Part shown: positions 25,194 to 32,300 of the stretch, one piece after another
How the letters are laid out: each line of letters begins with the position of its first letter
Position numbering within the stretch: the first letter of the stretch is position 1
Assembly (NCBI RefSeq): GCF_000424265.1
Contig: NZ_AUJO01000005.1
Coordinates: 1-64,000, forward strand
Source: Butyrivibrio sp. WCD3002
Lineage (GTDB): Bacteria > Bacillota > Clostridia > Lachnospirales > Lachnospiraceae
Length of the DNA: 64,000 bases
Direction: 5' to 3'
The notes under the pieces: generated by a model
The model's input: only the letters and a program-made list of their open reading frames with translations
What the model was told of the DNA's origin: nothing
Databases searched by the model: none
Made by a program: the position numbers and the translations under genes

Positions 25194-26708
25194 TCACACA
25201 CCTGTCACTGTTCCGTCTGCAAGGTGTATGATAAGTCTGCCTGTTCCATAGGCGTCCTGGTGCTGGCCTTTCTGCAATACTTCCTCAATAACACCTGCGC
25301 AGGAGGTACAGATTTGCCTTGATTTCTTATTCTTATCAAGCTCCTCCAGCTCTAAATCGAAGGAATCCTTCACATTGGTATAGTGGAATTGCTGCAAGCC
25401 TACAGAATAAACCTTATTCTCATCAATGGGAGCTCCCTGGAAATTGAACTTGAGGAACGAATGACTCTTCTGGTCATACTCCACTTCAAACCCCTCGGAG
25501 AGCTGATAAAACTCCGTGTGAGCCCCTTCGAGAGCCTCGTCTCTCAGAACTCTTAAAAGTCCATGCTTAATCTGTGCTCCTGTCCAATATGTCGCAAAGA
25601 CACTATCGTCATAAGGGAAGTTCTCATCCAAATCCTTCTTAGTCACCACAGGCCCCAATTTCTCTGTACGAATGGAACCAGACCCCAGGAAAAACATGTC
25701 GAGACCTAAAGTTTCGCATAGTGCATCCGCGTAAAGGTCTCCCAGCTCTGTTTCTTTGATTCTTGACGGATGTGTCAACTGGCGTACAAATTTTGTGATG
25801 ATCCTGCCATATTTTTCATCTGTACTGTGTTTATAGTTATTTATGATCTCCTCGATGCCGGGATCCTTGGGGCAGGTAGACTCGTTTATGGGAATCGCTT
25901 TCCAGCTGTAGCTGTTTATACAATTGTTATCCGTATCAATCAGGATATCAAATCGACCAATCTGGTCAGTACCGGTACCCGCTTGTACAATCGGGATTCC
26001 ATTTACTACCGCAGGCTCCTCTATAAAGGTATGTGAGTGACCTCCGATGATCACATCAACGCCCCAGGCAGGGTCAAGCATCTCAGCAAGCTTCTGATCC
26101 TCCTCAAAGCCAATATGGGTAAGAAGTACCGTAAAATCTATATCCATGGCATTATAGGTATCACAGATTCGCCCTATCTCCTCCGCAGCTTCGTTCAGAG
26201 TTACAAAGGTTCCGATGAGCTTATCCGCCTTAACCTGCATAAGTGCTACTTCTGTAATGATACCGATGAAAAGAATCTTCATTCCGCCAATCTCAATAAC
26301 TTTGCATGGCTCGAAGAGTCTCGCGTTATTGGTTTTTATATGAAGGTTCGCGTTTATTATCGGAAATTCGGCACATTTTTCCAGAAAAAGAAGGTGTGCT
26401 ACGCCGTAATCCACCTCATGATTTCCCACAGTCACGATATCCGGGGCCAGCATGTTCATTATCTGTATTGTCGATATTCCGTGAAATTCAGAATCTATTA
26501 CCGATCCCCTAAACATATCCCCGGCAATGGCATATAAAACATTTTCTTCTTCATGGCGCACTTTGCTGACATAGCCTGATAAAAGGGACACGCCTCCCAC
26601 CAGGTCCTTATCAACCTCTTCAGCCAAAAAATCACCGTGCATATCATTGGAATGTAAAAGTGTCAGTTTTTTTAGATGTTTATCCGGTTTCTTCTCCTTT
26701 TGCTTCAT
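25194..26708 (-). CDS. 5'-nucleotidase/UshA-family metallophosphatase (cytoplasmic form)
   Basis: A 504-residue calcineurin-like phosphoesterase with the UshA-type C-terminal domain. Metal motifs: LLHSNDMHGDF, IAGDMFRGS, VGNHEVDYG, LLTHIGFEED and IGGHSHTF. The C-terminal nucleotide-binding domain contains LGSGSIRTEK and NFPYDDSVFATYWTG. Family members hydrolyse 5'-nucleotides or nucleotide sugars and usually are exported; this one lacks a signal peptide, so it should act inside the cell. It follows the zinc-ribbon membrane protein gene after 13 bases, probably as one transcript. Confidence 0.88.
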   Translation of the reverse strand: MKQKEKKPDKHLKKLTLLHSNDMHGDFLAEEVDKDLVGGVSLLSGYVSKVRHEEENVLYAIAGDMFRGSVIDSEFHGISTIQIMNMLAPDIVTVGNHEVDYGVAHLLFLEKCAEFPIINANLHIKTNNARLFEPCKVIEIGGMKILFIGIITEVALMQVKADKLIGTFVTLNEAAEEIGRICDTYNAMDIDFTVLLTHIGFEEDQKLAEMLDPAWGVDVIIGGHSHTFIEEPAVVNGIPIVQAGTGTDQIGRFDILIDTDNNCINSYSWKAIPINESTCPKDPGIEEIINNYKHSTDEKYGRIITKFVRQLTHPSRIKETELGDLYADALCETLGLDMFFLGSGSIRTEKLGPVVTKKDLDENFPYDDSVFATYWTGAQIKHGLLRVLRDEALEGAHTEFYQLSEGFEVEYDQKSHSFLKFNFQGAPIDENKVYSVGLQQFHYTNVKDSFDLELEELDKNKKSRQICTSCAGVIEEVLQKGQHQDAYGTGRLIIHLADGTVTGV

Positions 26709-26721
26709 ATTTTATCCCCCA

Positions 26722-28017
26722 TTAAGCCTTTTTCGGCTTCGGCGTCTTCTCTGTTTTGCTATACATGAAGATATCGTAAGGTTTGCCCTTTTTATAGGTG
26801 GAATCCTTCATATATTTAGTTGCCGCGCGGTTTTGATGTACGTTGCTCATTCCGGATTTAAGAATGGAAACATAGATAAAACCTATGATTGCCGACACAA
26901 CAAGGTCGATTATCCCAGCCTTGAAGGTCATGCCGTTTTCACCAAAGAACATGATTCCAAGCATGATTATAATGAAGGAAATCACTGTTCCAATGATCAG
27001 TTTTTGCCAGTACAGACCCTTATCCACAGGAAGTGAGCCCACCATTCTGCCACTCTGGCCGTTGATTCCAAAGGTGTAGGAATTGCCTTCATACTTGGTG
27101 GTCATCATCCACACGGGAAGCATGGCGTATTCCGCCTTAGCATTGGACAAATTGATGCTCTCAGCCTTGGATTCCACTGTATCGTAGCCGATTACCTGCT
27201 CCCGCATCTTGTCCCTGAAGGTATTCATGACGCGCTCATTGGCTCTTGGCTGGGCATCTTTCTCCTCTTTATCATATCTGTCTGCCAGATATCCGCTAAA
27301 ATATGCCGCATCATACTTAACGGCCTTGGCCATGTCATAGGGCTCTAAGGACTCCATGACAGTGGCATCCATTTTACTGGAGGCATCCACAGGAATCTTC
27401 TCGAATTCCATCTCTCCGCTTCTTTTTACACGGTAGAAATCCTTCTTTTCATATGTATAATTACTGTCTTGTCTGGTAGTTGTCTTGACGCCTTCAAAAG
27501 TCACAGAGCCATCAGCCTTGCAACTGTAAAGCCAGAACGGGACATACAGGCCCGTAATAGAATCTATTCTGTTATTCGCTGTGAATGACTTGGGAAGAAG
27601 CTTTTTCCCTTTGACGAATTCCTTAAGCTGCGCCTTTGCCTTCTCTTTATCCACAGCAAAGGGAACCACATAATCCGGCTGATACATTCCTGCAAAGGAA
27701 TCGGGAATTATCGCCTGATTTCCGCAATAGGGGCATTCTGTGGCAGCGGTATGCTCATCGGCCACCATCTCCGCACTGCAGGAAGGACATCTGTAGCCCG
27801 CAACCTTGCCGCTTTCATCAGTAATAAGAAGCTGCTCTGTGGTAGTCCAGGTCATGCTTGAAGAAGCTGCATCCTCAGCCTCTGCCTCCTGTGCTGCCTT
27901 TGCCTGCTCCATGGTAAAGCTGGCCTCACAGAACTCACAGGTCATCTGCTCTGTTTTACCGCTAAAAGTGAGCTTAGCCCCACAACAAGGACACTTAAAG
28001 TTCAGTATATCTGCCAT
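26722..28017 (-). CDS. Zinc-ribbon (TFIIB-type) membrane protein
   Basis: A 431-residue protein. Two zinc ribbons lie at the N-terminus: CPCCGAKLTF with CEFCEASF, and CPSCSAEM with CPYCGNQAI. A middle domain of about 230 residues follows, then two adjacent membrane helices near 330-385 (LIIGTVISFIIIMLGIMFFG; IIDLVVSAIIGFIYVSIL). The ATG at 28017 follows AGGAGG, so a longer frame is rejected. This architecture is common in Firmicutes without an assigned function. It probably heads a transcript with the phosphatase downstream. Confidence 0.75.
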   Translation of the reverse strand: MADILNFKCPCCGAKLTFSGKTEQMTCEFCEASFTMEQAKAAQEAEAEDAASSSMTWTTTEQLLITDESGKVAGYRCPSCSAEMVADEHTAATECPYCGNQAIIPDSFAGMYQPDYVVPFAVDKEKAKAQLKEFVKGKKLLPKSFTANNRIDSITGLYVPFWLYSCKADGSVTFEGVKTTTRQDSNYTYEKKDFYRVKRSGEMEFEKIPVDASSKMDATVMESLEPYDMAKAVKYDAAYFSGYLADRYDKEEKDAQPRANERVMNTFRDKMREQVIGYDTVESKAESINLSNAKAEYAMLPVWMMTTKYEGNSYTFGINGQSGRMVGSLPVDKGLYWQKLIIGTVISFIIIMLGIMFFGENGMTFKAGIIDLVVSAIIGFIYVSILKSGMSNVHQNRAATKYMKDSTYKKGKPYDIFMYSKTEKTPKPKKA

Positions 28018-28099
28018 AATCCCCCTCCTGATATACAATGGTAGACGTCTTCAAAACGATAAATTTTCCGTGTAGCAATACCATTTTAGCAATATTTGA

Positions 28100-28176
28100 A
28101 ATAAAAAAACACAAACAAAAGGCGTTTTGAGAATTAATTTTTCACAAATTTTTCGACCTTTTTTCGTTTGTGTTTT
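28100..28176 (-). terminator. Long terminator of the clpS-clpA-aat operon
   Basis: AAAACACAAAC (28106-28116) plus AAAAGG pair with CCTTTTTT and GTTTGTGTTTT (28157-28176) around a 34-base loop. On the minus strand it follows the membrane-protein stop and ends in TTTTTTTAT. The stem has small bulges but is extensive. Confidence 0.65.
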
Positions 28177-28243
28177 ACGAATTTTGACTGATTATTGTTG
28201 TTCTAAAACATCTGTAGATTCAAAAGAAATTGTGGGTATTCTG

Positions 28244-28906
28244 TTACTTCTGCGGACGGGTACCTGCCAGTATGGGACGTGCAACGTGTACGTTGAAAAA
28301 CTCGATAAGAGGTCCCATGAAAAATGCGGTAATGATGGTTCCGATTCCGGCAATTGTAGGGATACTCATGACTTTTCCACCGGATATAAGAAACAAAACC
28401 ACTCCCAGGATGACGCACACAAGATCTGTGATAATCCTGACATACTGGAACTTGCCCTTTTTCCAGGTGTTGCAGATAATAAGCGCAATAGCGTCATAGG
28501 TAGATACACCAAGATCTGCTGTCATATAGAACGCAGAGCCAAAGCAGATGATGACTACGCCCACTACAAGGCAGCAAACCCGCACTATGATAGATGGATT
28601 AACTATCACTGTCTGCAAAAACTCATAGGTAAACTGAGTGATATATCCAAGCAAAAACAGGTTTATAAAAGTAGCGATACCGATGTAATGCCTGTCAAAA
28701 ATCAAGGCAAATGTCAGCAAAACAGCGTTGGTTATCACATAAAGTGTTCCAAAGCTGATAGGCACCACCAGATCAAGTCCCGCCATAAAGGACTGGAAGG
28801 GATCAACGCCAAGAGCCGCTATTTTAAATATTCCAACGCTTATAGCACAAATAATTACGCCAAAAAGCGTCATACAGGTTCTTTTTACCAATTTCTTATC
28901 TTTCAT
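28244..28906 (-). CDS. YczE/YitT-like integral membrane protein
   Basis: A 220-residue membrane protein with five to six helices. The motifs AALGVDPFQSFMAGL and TADLGVSTYDAIAL form the internal repeat of the YczE/YyaS/YitT group, whose function is unknown. The ATG at 28906 follows AGAGGA and overlaps the end of aat by 11 bases, so it is co-translated with the N-degron genes. A longer frame from 29002 would overlap aat by more than 100 bases and is rejected. Its link to protein degradation is not established. Confidence 0.75.
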   Translation of the reverse strand: MKDKKLVKRTCMTLFGVIICAISVGIFKIAALGVDPFQSFMAGLDLVVPISFGTLYVITNAVLLTFALIFDRHYIGIATFINLFLLGYITQFTYEFLQTVIVNPSIIVRVCCLVVGVVIICFGSAFYMTADLGVSTYDAIALIICNTWKKGKFQYVRIITDLVCVILGVVLFLISGGKVMSIPTIAGIGTIITAFFMGPLIEFFNVHVARPILAGTRPQK

Positions 28907-29567
28907 TTTCGTTCCTCTCGTATAGTCCTTGATCCAAAAGCTTTCGATACTCATCAAAACTGATGGTGAAACCGCCCATACTCTTAAGATGCTCTGTCTC
29001 AAACTGGCAGTCGATCATCACATAATTATTCTGGAAAAGCACCTTTGACAGGATAATCAGCGCAATCTTAGAGCCATTTGGAAGGTCGGAAAACATACTC
29101 TCTCCAAAAAAGCATTTGCCAAGGCTCACTCCGTAGAGACCGCCTGCAAGCTGGTCGTCAACGTAGGCTTCAACGCTAAGAGCAAGGCCTTTTTCTGCCA
29201 TCTGACCGTAGGCCTTTTCCATATCATCCGTTATCCATGTACCCACGTTATCTTCTCTCTTTAGCCTGCATCTGTGCATGGTATCGGCAAAATCCCGGTT
29301 TATAACGATATGGGTTTCATGCTTTTTGAAAAACTTCCGCATGGAGTGTGAAACATGAACCTCCCCGGGCTTTATGATGAATCGCTCCTTCGGGGCCCAC
29401 CATAAAATAGGCTCGCCCTCGTTATACCAGGGAAAAATGCCGTTACTGTAGGCAAGAACCAGCCTTTCCACCGACAGATCACCGCCAATAGCTAAAAGTC
29501 CGTCATCATCCGCAAGCACAGGATTAGGAAAATATATTTCTTTATCATCTAACTTATAAACTGCCAT
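28896..29567 (-). CDS. aat: Leucyl/phenylalanyl-tRNA-protein transferase
   Basis: A 223-residue enzyme that transfers Leu or Phe from tRNA to proteins with N-terminal Lys or Arg, creating a primary N-degron read by ClpS. The sequence has the family blocks FPNPVLADDDGLLAIGGDLS, GIFPWYNEGEPILWWAP, VHVSHSMRKFFK, GLYGVSLGKCFFGESMFS and a C-terminal DCQFETEHLKSMGG. Length is normal. It follows clpA by 52 bases and overlaps the membrane-protein gene downstream. Aat is typical of proteobacteria and uncommon in Firmicutes. Confidence 0.93.
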   Translation of the reverse strand: MAVYKLDDKEIYFPNPVLADDDGLLAIGGDLSVERLVLAYSNGIFPWYNEGEPILWWAPKERFIIKPGEVHVSHSMRKFFKKHETHIVINRDFADTMHRCRLKREDNVGTWITDDMEKAYGQMAEKGLALSVEAYVDDQLAGGLYGVSLGKCFFGESMFSDLPNGSKIALIILSKVLFQNNYVMIDCQFETEHLKSMGGFTISFDEYRKLLDQGLYERNENER

Positions 29568-29619
29568 ATATATCCCACCGCCTTAACCGCAAAGCCTGAT
29601 AAAACGGTCAAAACTCAAA

Positions 29620-31848
29620 TCACTTGCCCTTTCCGCCGGCTGTGGTGACAAACTCACCATCCTTAACCGTAAGGGAGATTTTTCCGCCGTTTTTGAGCTT
29701 TCCAAAAAGAATCTCATCCACAAACAGCGGCTTAATATCATTTCTGATCACGCGGTCGACCTCTCTTGCGCCAAACTCCTGACTGATACCGCGCTTTTTA
29801 ATAAGATTTCTGGCCTTTTTATCTGCACTAAAGCTTATCTTCTTTGCTGTGAGCTGATCCTTAAGCTCAGAGAGCTTCTTCTCCACAACCAGCTCTGCCA
29901 TCTGCTCATCCATGCTGTTGAAGGATACGATTTTACTGAGTCTGTTCCTAAACTCAGGCTGAAACACTCTCTTAACCTCTTCCATAAGAACACTGTCATC
30001 GTGGCCCTCACTGACAAAGCCGATTCCGCTCTTGCCAAGACGGTTAGCTCCTGCATTTGATGTCATGATCACTACCACATTCCTGAAATCCGCTTTTCTG
30101 CCCTGATTGTCTGTGAGTGTGGCATAATCCATAACCTGTAAGAGCACATTGAAAATATCCGGGTGTGCTTTCTCTATCTCGTCAAGAAGCAGTACCGATG
30201 AGGGATGTTTCCTGATAGCTTCAGTAAGTATTCCGCCTTCCTCATAGCCCACGTAACCTGCAGGTGAACCAATGAGCTTGGCAACGGCGTGCTTTTCACC
30301 GTATTCACTCATATCAAATCTCACCAGCTTTACTCCAAGCTCTTCTGCAAGGCGCCTTGCAATCTCTGTCTTACCAACGCCGGTAGGTCCCACGAAAAGA
30401 AGACTTGCAAGAGGTTTATTCTCTTCTGAAAGCCCGGCTTTTGAAAATTTAACTGCATTTACAACCTGGCTGATAGCCTCGTCCTGACCGAAAATTTTGC
30501 CCTTCAGTCTGTCCTCTAAGGTTGAAAGCCCTGTAATATCATCCGTTTCCACAGTCTCGATAGGCACGCGACATATTTTTGTCAGTATTTCGTTTATAAC
30601 TTCTTTGTCAACCGTATTGACCTTCTTGCCTGTAGGATGAAGCTTTCTGAAAGAGCCTGCTTCATCGATGATATCTATTGCCTTATCGGGAAGATATCTC
30701 TCGTTAATATACTTAGCACTCATTTTCACCGCGTAGGAAAGCACCTCATCATCATATTTAACGCCATGATATTCCTCGTATTTTTCCTTGAGTCCCTGCA
30801 ATATCTCAATGCTCTCGTCCTCTGTGGGTTCCTTGATTTCCACATTCTGAAAACGTCGCACTAAGCTCTTATTTTTCTCAAAATACTTCTTGTACTCTTC
30901 ATAGGTGGTTGCGCCGATAAATCTGATATGCCCATCTGCAAGATAGGGCTTTAACATGTTGGAAGCATCAAAAGAGCCCTCTCCGACGGCTCCGGCGCCT
31001 GAGAGATTGTGTATCTCATCTATGTAAATAATTGGCTTTTCTTCTTTGCCAATTTCAGAGAGTACCTTTTTAAAGCGCTTTTCAAAATCGCCCCTGTACT
31101 GGGTTCCGGCCAGCATTCCGCCAAGATCCAGCGCATATACCTTGGCACCCTTAATGGCATCCGGTACCTCGTCCTTTCTAAGAAGCTCCACCAGACCGTA
31201 GGTTATGGCTGTCTTACCGACTCCGGGCTCGCCGATATGAAGGGGATTGTTCTTATCCTTCCTGCAAAGTATCTGTATGGTGCGCTCAAGCTCCTCTTTT
31301 CTGCCGATAAGGGGGTTTACGTCCTCCAAAGTCTCATTGAGACATGGTGCAAATAGCTTGAGATTTCCGGTATCTTCCTGCTTCTCCGGATTCCCTGTAG
31401 TGGCACTTCCGCCCTCTATATTATTCTCATCCTCAATATAGGACAGCTCCTGCAAAAGATCTGCCTCTGTGAGCCCATCCTGTTCCATATAATAGACAGC
31501 GTAGCTGTTATCAAGATTCCAGATCGCATGTATCAGATGTCTTATATGTATCTGGCTGCACCCACTTGAAAAGGCGCTTTGTCCGGCAAAATTCACCATC
31601 TGCTGTGTGGCAATTGATAATTCCGGCTCACGGCCACTTGTTTTATCAATATATTTCTTAACGTATGACATCAGATTCTTACTAAGTGCAACAATATCTC
31701 CGCCGCATGACTCGTAAGCCTCTGAAAAAGAGGGGGCATCCAATATCATCAGCAGCACCATCTCCGGTGTAACATATTCATAATTATTCTCGCTGGCCAA
31801 TGCTATGGCTTTCTGGATAGCCTCCATAGCCTCTTTTGACAGATTCAT
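29620..31848 (-). CDS. clpA: ATP-dependent Clp protease ATP-binding subunit ClpA
   Basis: A 742-residue unfoldase that threads substrates into ClpP. It has an N-terminal Clp_N double repeat (about 1-145), where ClpS docks, then the first AAA domain with Walker A GEPGVGKT and Walker B IIYIDEIHNL, and a second AAA domain with GPTGVGKTEIARRLAEEL and VLLLDEIEKAHPD. There is no long coiled-coil M-domain as in ClpB or ClpC, which supports ClpA. SGIGFVSE is the likely ClpP-binding loop (IGF). The start at 31848 is one base after the clpS stop; the ribosome site AGGAGG lies in the clpS end. Confidence 0.93.
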   Translation of the reverse strand: MNLSKEAMEAIQKAIALASENNYEYVTPEMVLLMILDAPSFSEAYESCGGDIVALSKNLMSYVKKYIDKTSGREPELSIATQQMVNFAGQSAFSSGCSQIHIRHLIHAIWNLDNSYAVYYMEQDGLTEADLLQELSYIEDENNIEGGSATTGNPEKQEDTGNLKLFAPCLNETLEDVNPLIGRKEELERTIQILCRKDKNNPLHIGEPGVGKTAITYGLVELLRKDEVPDAIKGAKVYALDLGGMLAGTQYRGDFEKRFKKVLSEIGKEEKPIIYIDEIHNLSGAGAVGEGSFDASNMLKPYLADGHIRFIGATTYEEYKKYFEKNKSLVRRFQNVEIKEPTEDESIEILQGLKEKYEEYHGVKYDDEVLSYAVKMSAKYINERYLPDKAIDIIDEAGSFRKLHPTGKKVNTVDKEVINEILTKICRVPIETVETDDITGLSTLEDRLKGKIFGQDEAISQVVNAVKFSKAGLSEENKPLASLLFVGPTGVGKTEIARRLAEELGVKLVRFDMSEYGEKHAVAKLIGSPAGYVGYEEGGILTEAIRKHPSSVLLLDEIEKAHPDIFNVLLQVMDYATLTDNQGRKADFRNVVVIMTSNAGANRLGKSGIGFVSEGHDDSVLMEEVKRVFQPEFRNRLSKIVSFNSMDEQMAELVVEKKLSELKDQLTAKKISFSADKKARNLIKKRGISQEFGAREVDRVIRNDIKPLFVDEILFGKLKNGGKISLTVKDGEFVTTAGGKGK

Positions 31849-31849
31849 A

Positions 31850-32149
31850 TCATGCCTCCTCCACACTCATGCGGAAAGGATATCCTTCCTGTTTTGCCCG
31901 CAGCAGTGCCGCATTCACCTTGGTGGATGCGATATCATAGGGGTATTTCCCTACAACTGCCTGCCCCTTTTTATGTACATTCAGCATAATGGACTGCGCT
32001 GTCACCTCATCCTTATGAAAAATATCAACCAGCACATCCACAACAAACTCCATGGTGGTGAAATCGTCATTGTACATGATGACGTTAAACTGCCTGGGTT
32101 CTTTTATCATGCTCTTTGTCCGCTCTTTTGCCTGTCCCTGGGTAGCCAT
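31850..32149 (-). CDS. clpS: ClpS adaptor of the N-degron pathway
   Basis: A 99-residue adaptor that brings proteins with N-terminal Leu, Phe, Tyr or Trp to ClpA. It keeps the pocket residues: the NDD of YNDDFTTMEF, the methionine in TTMEF, and the histidine in LNVHKKGQAVVG. The basic N-terminal tail is typical. The start follows GGAGG with a 10-base gap. Transcription appears to begin just upstream (-10 at 32214 to 32209) and the leader starts with a terminator-like hairpin. Confidence 0.93.
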   Translation of the reverse strand: MATQGQAKERTKSMIKEPRQFNVIMYNDDFTTMEFVVDVLVDIFHKDEVTAQSIMLNVHKKGQAVVGKYPYDIASTKVNAALLRAKQEGYPFRMSVEEA

Positions 32150-32168
32150 ATCAATTATTCCTCCATAA

Positions 32169-32196
32169 AAAGCCGGACTTATGAAAATCCGGCTTT
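32169..32196 (-). promoter_or_regulatory. Terminator-like hairpin in the clpS leader
   Basis: AAAGCCGGA (32169-32177) pairs with TCCGGCTTT (32188-32196), a 9-bp perfect stem with a 10-base loop. On the minus strand it is followed by TTTTTAT and then directly by the clpS ribosome site. The promoter lies upstream of it, so it is in the 5' leader: either an attenuator or a block to read-through from the gene before. Confidence 0.65.
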
Positions 32197-32208
32197 AATA
32201 CTAATATA

Positions 32209-32236
32209 ATTATACATATACCTTCACATCTGACAA
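32209..32236 (-). promoter_or_regulatory. Promoter of the clpS-clpA-aat operon
   Basis: On the minus strand TTGTCA (32236 to 32231), a 16-base spacer, then TATAAT (32214 to 32209). This is a good sigma-A-type promoter. Start would be near 32202, immediately before the leader hairpin. Confidence 0.65.
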
Positions 32237-32255
32237 ATCATGAATCATAATCTCA

Positions 32256-32281
32256 CGAAACCCGCAGCAAGTGCGGATTTC
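32256..32281 (-). terminator. Terminator after the degenerate HD-GYP gene
   Basis: CCCGCAGCAAGTGCGG forms a short stem (CCGC/GCGG, extended by AAA/TTT) about 20 bases after the stop at 32301. On the minus strand GGGTTTCGTG follows. Moderate strength. Confidence 0.45.
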
Positions 32282-32300
32282 TGTAATTTCATTTAAGAAG

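Noticed and set aside
28127..28963. 278-codon open frame on the plus strand
   Set aside because: It lies antisense to the YczE-like gene and part of aat; its translation is rich in H, K, D and C without any domain.
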